Assembly (NCBI GenBank): GCA_019915135.1
Contig: JAHLMK010000021.1
Span: 620,001 to 684,000 of the forward strand
Length of the DNA: 64,000 bases
From: Strobilurus pachycystidiatus
Lineage: Eukaryota; Basidiomycota; Agaricomycetes; Agaricales; Physalacriaceae
Direction: 5' to 3'
Shown: in pieces, positions 56,968-64,000 of the stretch
Layout of the letters: the number at the start of each line of letters is the position of its first letter
Position numbering within the stretch: the first letter of the stretch is position 1
Notes under the pieces: generated by a model
Seen by the model: the letters and a program-made list of their open reading frames with translations, nothing else
Database searches by the model: none
What the model was told of the DNA's origin: nothing
Program-made: the position numbers and the translations under genes

Positions 56968-58100
56968 GCGCATATATGAGAAAGTTTCTGCTCTTGAACT
57001 CTGGACGAATCCCGGTTTCTCTGTTCGGATACCTCGCGTTTATCATACCATATCAATGTTATTCGGACACCTCGCGTTTACCATACCATATCGTATCATC
57101 AATCCTCGGACACCTCCTTTCACGTATCCTTTTATTGTAAATAACAGTTTGTAATCTTGCGGAAAGGTCGACGTAGCTTCAACACATATCATCATCTACT
57201 GTCATCCTTCTGGTGGCGCACTTCTTCGCTTTTGTTCTGCTGTCTCGCGTAAATGCAAAGTCCCACGAGAGTGGAAGACTTGCAGGTCATATTGTCTGGC
57301 CAGCTTTGCGCCACAGAAGCTCCCAACTGGAGGTCCTTGAAGGATTGCGTAATGAAAGTGTGAAGTGTCCCGTGGAATGACACTCTCAGTCCATAGGTTC
57401 ACCAGCCAGTCAGACCGCCCAGGGGATTTACAGGTAAGTACAGCCGCCACTTCGAAGTATCGATGTAGACTCTTATGGACTCGAGCGACGGTGAGAGCAA
57501 AAACACGAGTCATGCTACGACTCTCTACCAGGCATTCGTGTGACAATACACAGAGCTCGAGCGACAACGCAGTATGTAGAATACAAGTTTATACATAAGG
57601 CAACTAGAGGCAGTGGTACAATAATGAAGGGCGAAACCGACGAAGACAAAGTCCAGCGAAAAGGAAGTCCACGAAAAGAAAACCAATACACCTCAGAGGC
57701 TCAGCCACCCCTTGTCCACACCCTCGCCCGGTCCATCACCCACAAGTGAAAACCCATTTCACACCACTATCACCGAGCAACGATGGTACTCAAGGCGCTA
57801 CACGCCGAGTAACGTCGCAAGAGAGGACGACAGCGCCGACACGCTCGTTGGGAAAATTGTCATCCAACCATACTGTGTCGGCGCCAACAGAACTTGGCAG
57901 TTAATCGCGGTTTACATGAATGCGCTGCACCAGGAACGGGAGACTGCCGGCATTGAACTGGTAGTGCTATAAAAGCCCCCATGCCGCGTCGTGCGTCCGT
58001 TCCTATTCCTGTCGTCTAGTCCCTTGGTGAATAGAGGAAGTGATGAGGGGATGATGAGTCGTCCAAATGGTATGCCGTCGCGGTAGCAGCGGATAGGAAT
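56968..58100. other. Intergenic with a tandem repeat
   Basis: At 57024-57116 a 31-bp unit (core CGGACACCTCGCGTTTACC) occurs twice at 38-bp spacing, with a third partial copy. A plus-strand frame at 57712-57972 (NPFHTTITEQRWYSRRYTP) is protein-like but unsupported by splice sites. Confidence 0.45.
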
Positions 58101-59891
58101 CTACTTCTTCTTGTTCAAATCCTTCTTCATATCATCCTTTTTCCAATCCTTCTTCTCTTTCTCTTTCTCCTTCAATTGTGGACGCGGTTGATCCCTAATA
58201 GGCGAGTTCGGCCTCGTCATAACCCACCCAGCCGCATTGGTCGCCTGCATGTCGTCGTCCCTCGGCTCGATAGGCGGCTGGTATTGCTTCTCGACGTGCG
58301 CGGGGCCTTTGACGGCCCGCTTCACGGACGCCTCGATCTTGTTCACAGGGACTGGGCCCTTGCGCGCAACTGCCTTGCCTTTGCCCTTTCCCTTGTGTTT
58401 TTCCATCGCCTTGGATTTGGTGGCGGCCTTGGGCTTGGACGGCTTGGGAAGGTCGGTGGACAAAGAGGGCTGACAGTCGGGAGTGGATGACGAGGCCTCG
58501 GCGGCGAGAAGGGAGTGGAATGCGGAACGTGCAGCTGTGGATACGGGCGTCGGGGCAAGGATAGGCTGGGAGGAGGAGGAAGAGGCCGAAGAAGGTGCAG
58601 CACCCCATGCGGAATCTAAAGTGACTCCGAGAGATTGGGATGCGGGCTCGGCATGCGCCAGCTCAAAGGTAGGAGAGGGCGCGGCGGCGACTTCCTCGAA
58701 GAAATTGGATTGGGTGAATGCAGCGCACAAAGAGTCTAGATCTGGCTGAAGGGGCAAAGTTCCAATGTCTTGATGAGGCGAATTGGAAGATGACGACTCT
58801 GAAGCTGGTACAGCGGAGGGCTCGTCGACAGGATGCGTCGCAGAAGCGAACGTCTCGGCTGATGATGATGACAAGTCCTCCGATGCTGAAGATGTGGAGT
58901 GTTCAGCAGTCGACGACGTAGAAGATGCACTGGGGGCAGAGACAACGGTGTAGTCCGGAATGTCAAATGTGTAGGTGGGGTTCATCGAGGCAACAGACTC
59001 GACAAGGAGGGAGTTGGACGTGAAGGTAGGTGGTGCCGGAGCATCAGCCGACGACTCCGAAAGGTTGGGCGTAGGCGGCGCGAGAGAGCTGGGTGACACA
59101 GGAGTTATTGTGTCGAATGAAGGAGGTCGGGGTGTCCAACCCGACGTCTGTGCATAACCATGCGAAGGGTAGATAGATGCATCGATAGCCGGAGCCATCT
59201 CTTGCTGAGGCGGGGAGGCGGGCGGAGAAGCATATGGGTTCTGCATCATCTGCGGAGAAGCCATCGCAAGATGGCTGAAGTCCGTCGGGATAGCCAATGT
59301 AGGAGACACAGAATGGCAGCGATGCCGGGCCACCCAATTTTGAAGCTCGAGAAGCTCGATATAGAGCGATTGGGCCTTGAGCGTTTCGTCAGAATGGGGC
59401 GACGACGGCATGACAAGAATGCTACCTTCGCAAGAGCATCATTGCGCTCTGCTAACAGCGCATTGTAGTGACCGACTAGTTCCGACCGCGCGATATCTGA
59501 TGATTTGTGGGCAGACTTGATGGCGACCATTTCGTTCTTGAGGGTGTCATTCACGAACTTCAAGGCAGCAAGCGCAGTCTCTGCTCGCTGAGTGCGACGG
59601 CTCTGGGGGAAGTCGGCAAGGAGATCGTCCTTGCATTTGACTTGGGCTTCGAGGGAGACTAGGCGCGCGTTCACTTGGCCGACTGTTTTATCGTGTTCGT
59701 CCTCGGTGGTCTTGAGCAACTGCTGGTTGTTGAATAGCTGCCTCTTCAGCCAATCAATCTGTGCACAATATTAGAAGATTTCGGGATGGTGTTTTGAAGC
59801 AACGCACTGTCTTCGCGCTCTCGTTCGTGTCGAGCGTCGAGACTACCTCTGTAGCGGGCGTGGCAGCCGATAGAGAAGAGAGTTCGAGCAT
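58101..59891 (-). CDS. Coiled-coil, Ser/Pro-rich protein with Lys-rich tail
   Basis: Three exons, 59891-59808, 59758-59426 and 59375-58101, give 563 aa. Residues 29-160 form a long coiled coil (IDWLKRQLFNNQQLLKTTED onward). Residues 190-400 are low-complexity Ser/Pro/Ala. The C-terminus carries basic clusters (KHKGKGKGKAVARKGP and a final DWKKDDMKKDLNKKK). There is no catalytic motif and I do not recognise the family. The start at 59891 keeps the phase; an upstream ATG in another frame at about 60052 does not join. Confidence 0.7.
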
Positions 59892-60468
59892 CTGCTACTA
59901 ATGAGCCCAGTTCAGTAGAAAACAAATGTCACGCACCGCCAGAGCTTTCTGGAGGAGGATAGGCAGGTTCAACGCCAAGAGGCGGATGAGTTCGCAAATG
60001 TTGAGCAGGATGAGGGCGAGCATTGTGGTGGAAAGCAGTCAGAGCGCTCATGTCCGCTTATATAGTCGGCCAACAATAGGTATAAATTGGGCGGACAATG
60101 TGCCAGTCATGTTGAACAAAGCGCGAGGCGTGTTGATCAAAGAGTCAGGGGGTGATCGCCCCACAAAGCAGCGTCCTTGGAGGTGCGCATGAGGGCAGCG
60201 ACGGCGGTGGAGGTATGAGTCGCGACAATATTGGTAAGTATGAGGGAGAGAGAAGTCGGCATGATGGATGTCGTAGGACAAGAAGGGCGAGAATGATCGC
60301 ATGCGTCCAATCAGGTCCGAGTTTCTCACGCCCCCGACGCGCGCCTGCTAGGCCGCTTATCCGCTTGGTTGACGAGTCAAGTCCAAACGCAGTTCCCAGA
60401 ATTTTGTTGTACTAATGTCACCGTTCCAATTACGGTCGCGTTCCCTAAGTACATTCGTACATATGCAT
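59892..60468. other. Intergenic, no feature seen
   Basis: Promoter side of the coiled-coil gene and 3' side of the MYND gene, whose last exon may extend into this stretch. Confidence 0.4.
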
Positions 60469-62152
60469 CTAGTCAGACGTACATACTTGGCCCCGTATCA
60501 TGTATGTGTACTGATAAAGACGCGTACCTACGTGCTCGAGGTTCTCTGGAAATGCCAAATCGTTGATTCCTACGGGAAGAGGACTGCACCACTTGTTCAA
60601 CTTGACACCCTTCATATATCGCGCCCCGACGTCGCGCCACATAGGATCTTCCTTCTCAGCTTCCCCTTTTGCCCACGTGGTAAAAAATGCGGGGACATTG
60701 GACTCCACTATGGTTCGCAGCGTCGGAGTCCACACGTCTTTGCGCGGCGCTGCATACATGCCTGTATGGAACCCAATGATCAGGTCGGCGGGACAGGCCG
60801 ATGCCACACCGCTCGAAACGAAGTCGTGGTAGACCTGGGAAGCAAAAACCGTTTTAGCTTGGACACCTTGGGATCTGCAAGATACGCATCCCCATTGAGC
60901 TTCGACGCCGGGAGGCTGGAGGCTCGGATTGACCAACTGCAGTTCGGGCCCAACGAAGCAGACTGTGAGCATTCGGAGACGTAGTGCAGGACATCCTCCA
61001 ACATCGGCATGTGCGTGAGCTCCCGGCGCGACGCAGCGACGAAGTGAATGCAGAGATTGGTGCGCGTAGCAAGATCAGGTAGAGCCTGCTCTAACGCCAT
61101 CATGATATTGACGGAGAACATTGCACTACTGCGGCAATGAAGGTCCATAGCGCGATCCACATTCTTGTTGTTGGCAGCAAAACATCGTGCCGATGTCCTC
61201 ATCGTCAAGTCAAACTGCGGACCACCCAAGAACTTGGCTTGATAGTCTAGCCAGTTTGAGACTGCAGAGATTGGGGTGTAAGTGGAGCGACGGAGGGGGT
61301 TCCAGTGAATGGGAACCCAGTCTCGTTGGCATTTCAGCGAGAAGTCGATACTCAGTCTGTTTGTGTCATGATGAGACAATCATAGAGGGTGTCGCATTGT
61401 TCCGGCCGATTGTGTGTCTCGTCAAATTCGGCTTTGCATTCAGGCGAGCACCACCAAGCCAGCTCGCAGCGCGGACAGGGCACGAATCGGGCAAAAGCGT
61501 TTCTGAAGTCGCCGCCACGACCTATATCAAATGGCGTCCTAAGACATGATCTCGTCGCTGTTACGTCGCGTCAACCTCTACATCCTGAAGTAGACTGATT
61601 GTTCAAGACTTACTGGATGAGCGGATCAGATGCAGCCAGGTCGTCCGTAAAGGCGAGGTTGCGTAGATGCTGAACAATTCCGACGTCAAGGGCAGTATTT
61701 ACATGAGTAGGGAGAAACTTACATTGCGCGTCCTGAATTCCTTGCGTGATAATCTGTGCGTTCCCGCCGAATACATTTCGTTGACCTTCTTGAACTGCGC
61801 ACACAATGCTTTGTGGTCTTTCCAATCCTTTTTCTGACACACATTGTTACCTGTATAATCGGTGAGATCGCAGCTGACCCTCAAAATAAAGCAAGGACTG
61901 ACAGTAGTAGGAACGGTGGCATGCCGAGCACCTCGACCTCTTGTTCTGTGGCCCAGGCTGCAGGCAATACGAGCAACATAGTCCAGCCACCTGCAGTGGC
62001 GTCGTCGGCCATGGGCCAAAGAGCTTAGGAGGGATATCCTGTCCGCTAGACATGAGATTCGGGAAGAAAGACGGAGGAAACGACCATACACACCTAGTTT
62101 GAGACTCAGCCTTAAAAGGAAGCATTTTGAGCCCAGCCAGACACGGGGTCAT
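60469..62152 (-). CDS. MYND zinc-finger / MSS51-like protein, apparent frameshift
   Basis: Exons 62152-62094, 62045-61903, 61850-61723, 61669-61614, 61538-61378 and one from 61321 join in phase. The MYND finger reads CSYCLQPG...CSACHRSYYC, then CQKKDWKDHKALC across an intron. A second Cys cluster (CPRCELAWWCSPEC) follows. The C-terminal domain (DLATRTNLCIHFVAA, then LTVCFVGPELQLV and ADLIIGFHTGM) is like the C-terminal domain of MSS51-type mitochondrial translation factors. Between VLHYV and LTVCFVGPE (about 60972) the frame changes and no intron of usable size fits. Either one or a few bases are lost there or the gene is decaying. The true C-terminus is uncertain. Confidence 0.65.
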
Positions 62153-62943
62153 CTGATTGTGGATGAGCGTCGGTAGATTGAGCCTGATAGCACATACTAG
62201 TTTGAGTGAACGGTATTCGAAGTTCGTATTGCAGTGTGGCGTCCCGGAGGCATGGCTTCCAACTGACGAGTAGATCGGTTATAGGTTATCCGTATGCGTC
62301 AACAAAATGTTGGGCGGTTCTCGAGTCATTTGTCGCACTGTGCATCTTCTGGCGGAAGAGAGAGAAGAAAGAATATGGTGGCTGTGCAACCGTTCTCTGC
62401 CATGAACCACGACGACGACCGGGCGTCCATTGTCACAAGCCTGGGCTGGCCTCTACCCACGAACATCGCCTCGACGCCGCCGTAGATGTGTGTCCCAAAA
62501 CAAGTCTTGGTCTCAGTACCGGAATCTTGCCTTGACGTTATCCGCGCGCCGCCAAAGCCAACCTCGGTCTACGGAATGCATGCATATATTCGGCCGTCTG
62601 CGCAGTCTCCTCTGGCTGTGAGGCGATCCGACATAAATGTTCGCACCATACTTTCGCAGTCGGTCGAATTCGGTACTGGATGACAGACTGGCCTCTTGTG
62701 ACCGGCTTCTTGAAGCAAAGCAAAACGACGAAAGACACGCTTTTGGGCTCGTGGTAAGTAGTTCTGACAAGCATCCAAATGTTGTCCAGATCTGATGAAT
62801 ACATTCAGTCCCACCGTTTGCTGGCGTCTATTCTCAGCGTCCGAGTCTTCCCAACGTCGACGGCGCTTTCCCATCTTCTTCCTCCCTTTCAATACTGAGG
62901 CACCTCGCATATCGACCCCACATCACACACGAAGCTTCGCCGC
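62153..62943. other. Intergenic, no clear gene
   Basis: Short frames on both strands (for example 62569-62910 minus) without family resemblance or splice support. Confidence 0.4.
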
Positions 62944-63677
62944 TCAATCCTCATCGACAACAATGGCCATCTCCTTCCCACCACCCACGCGCAGCCGTCC
63001 CTCCAGGATACTCTCCACCACCTCCAACTCTGCAATGTGATCCTCCATCGCCTCTTCCAAATCCTCGTATTCCATACCCATCACCGCCTCCAGATTCTGC
63101 CGCTCGCGTTGCAGAATGTTATATATATCCATATCGCGCCCACGCCGCTCGACCCGCTCGTGCTGTAACAGATTTCGCAGAGCTACATGTACCGCATTGA
63201 GGACGAACATGCAGAGCGATGGAGACGCTCACCGGTCACCTTCGCCTTATGTCTGATTCGCTCTTCCGCAAGCATCTTTTCGAACTCTGGCAAGGAGGCG
63301 AGGTCAGGACTCGGACGGAGGGTGGCTGAGATCCACGCACCTTTGACACGTTTCTCAGCGACCTGGAGGTCGACCTCGTACACTTCGAGCTCTGCGCTCA
63401 GCTCCTCGTTTCGATGCCGTAGCTCCGCAGTGCCTGCTAGCGCGTCGAGACCTGAGATACTGGGTAGGGGAAGCTGCTGTTGCTGCTGGTGATCTGGCAC
63501 TGGCTGAGCATCCACAAATTGAAGCGGCGGCAGGGTGTGATTGTCTGCGATGCCATATTCGCTCGGTCCTGCATAGTCGTACGAGGTTGGCGGGCAGGGG
63601 AACGGCGAATGGTAGTAGTTGGGAAAGGTCCCCCAGTTTGGATTCGGACTCTCGTCGATGGTCTCGGACATGGACAT
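62944..63677 (-). CDS. Coiled-coil orphan protein
   Basis: Two exons, 63677-63233 and 63182-62944 (50-nt intron), give 227 aa. The first third is Pro/Tyr/Gln-rich (DHQQQQQLPLP). From residue about 85 to the end the protein is one long charged helix (HRNEELSAELEVYEVDLQVA and EEAMEDHIAELEVVESILEG), most likely a coiled coil. No basic DNA-binding region precedes it, so I do not call it bZIP. Function unknown. Confidence 0.7.
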
Positions 63678-64000
63678 GATGGATGGGAGAGAGCCTAGTG
63701 CTCGTCCAGGATTTAACAGCACCCAATCATGATCACCGAGTCACCTGTGATGCCGCGAGAAAGCTGGCTTTACGTGTGGCTGCTTTTGGGTTTTGTCACC
63801 GAGAACGAGCCGTGTTTGGGAGGGCTGTTACCTGAAAACCTGTCCTGCTGGCTCAGAGTCACTCCCGTGGTTGTCAAAAGACGATGATGATAATAGGCGC
63901 CAGTGGTTATGACCCGGCGTTCACATGCCGTTCGTGTCCCCATCAGAGCCCAGAAGAATAGCGGTTTACAGCAATCTGTCAGCGGAAGAATGAATTGGTA
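63678..64000. other. Right end of window, no gene seen
   Basis: Probably the promoter of the coiled-coil gene at 62944-63677. No other feature recognised. Confidence 0.45.

Noticed and set aside
62944..63677. bZIP transcription factor
   Set aside because: The helix is long and acidic, but no basic region with the N-x7-R pattern precedes it.

Overview
The window is nuclear DNA of a filamentous basidiomycete, most likely an Agaricomycete. Nearly every gene is split by many short introns (about 44-60 nt, GT..AG). The gene families fit that group: a DUF6589 protein, an RGG-tailed RecQ-like helicase, GMC oxidoreductases with a secretion signal, a secreted GH5 glucanase, a pappalysin-like M43 protease and a MYND/MSS51-like protein. 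Exon models below were built by hand; wherever a full exon list is given, the reading phase closes across every junction. No rRNA, tRNA, CRISPR array or bacterial-type operon was recognised.

Left part (1-15.4 kb). The 3' part of an LTR element, carrying a 1091-codon Gag-like ORF, a polypurine tract and one LTR, sits inside a broken copy of a small gene whose intact paralogue lies at 22.8 kb. A second element with terminal inverted repeats (820 bp) lies just downstream. Then come a small fungal family protein (5.9-6.7 kb, paralogue at 54 kb), a poor stretch, an 11-exon orphan gene of 1055 aa (9.5-13.2 kb), and a nuclease-like gene with a PD-(D/E)XK plus QxxxY signature.

Centre (15.46-22.56 kb). 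Two 218-bp inverted repeats enclose two complete, divergent genes whose start codons are 57 bp apart: a 1170-aa DUF6589 protein and an 872-aa RecQ-like helicase with an RGG box. I read this as a large, apparently intact DNA transposon of a type I cannot place in a named superfamily. It is the most interesting object here.

Right part (22.8-64 kb). Mostly host genes: a small orphan, an O6-alkylguanine-DNA alkyltransferase, a CSC1/OSCA-type channel, a decayed M43 protease, a PIN-like (auxin efflux carrier family) transporter, a cytochrome P450 with a relic sister copy, an F-box fragment, a GH5 endoglucanase, an extended SDR lacking the usual catalytic Tyr, a zinc-finger-like orphan, an intronless FMN/FNR fusion oxidoreductase, a tandem pair of GMC oxidoreductases, the second copy of the small family protein, a large palindromic duplication around 55.5 kb, two coiled-coil proteins and a MYND/MSS51-like gene with an apparent frameshift. 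The GMC pair, the P450 and the GH5 enzyme suit a plant-debris lifestyle, but they are not arranged as an obvious biosynthetic cluster.
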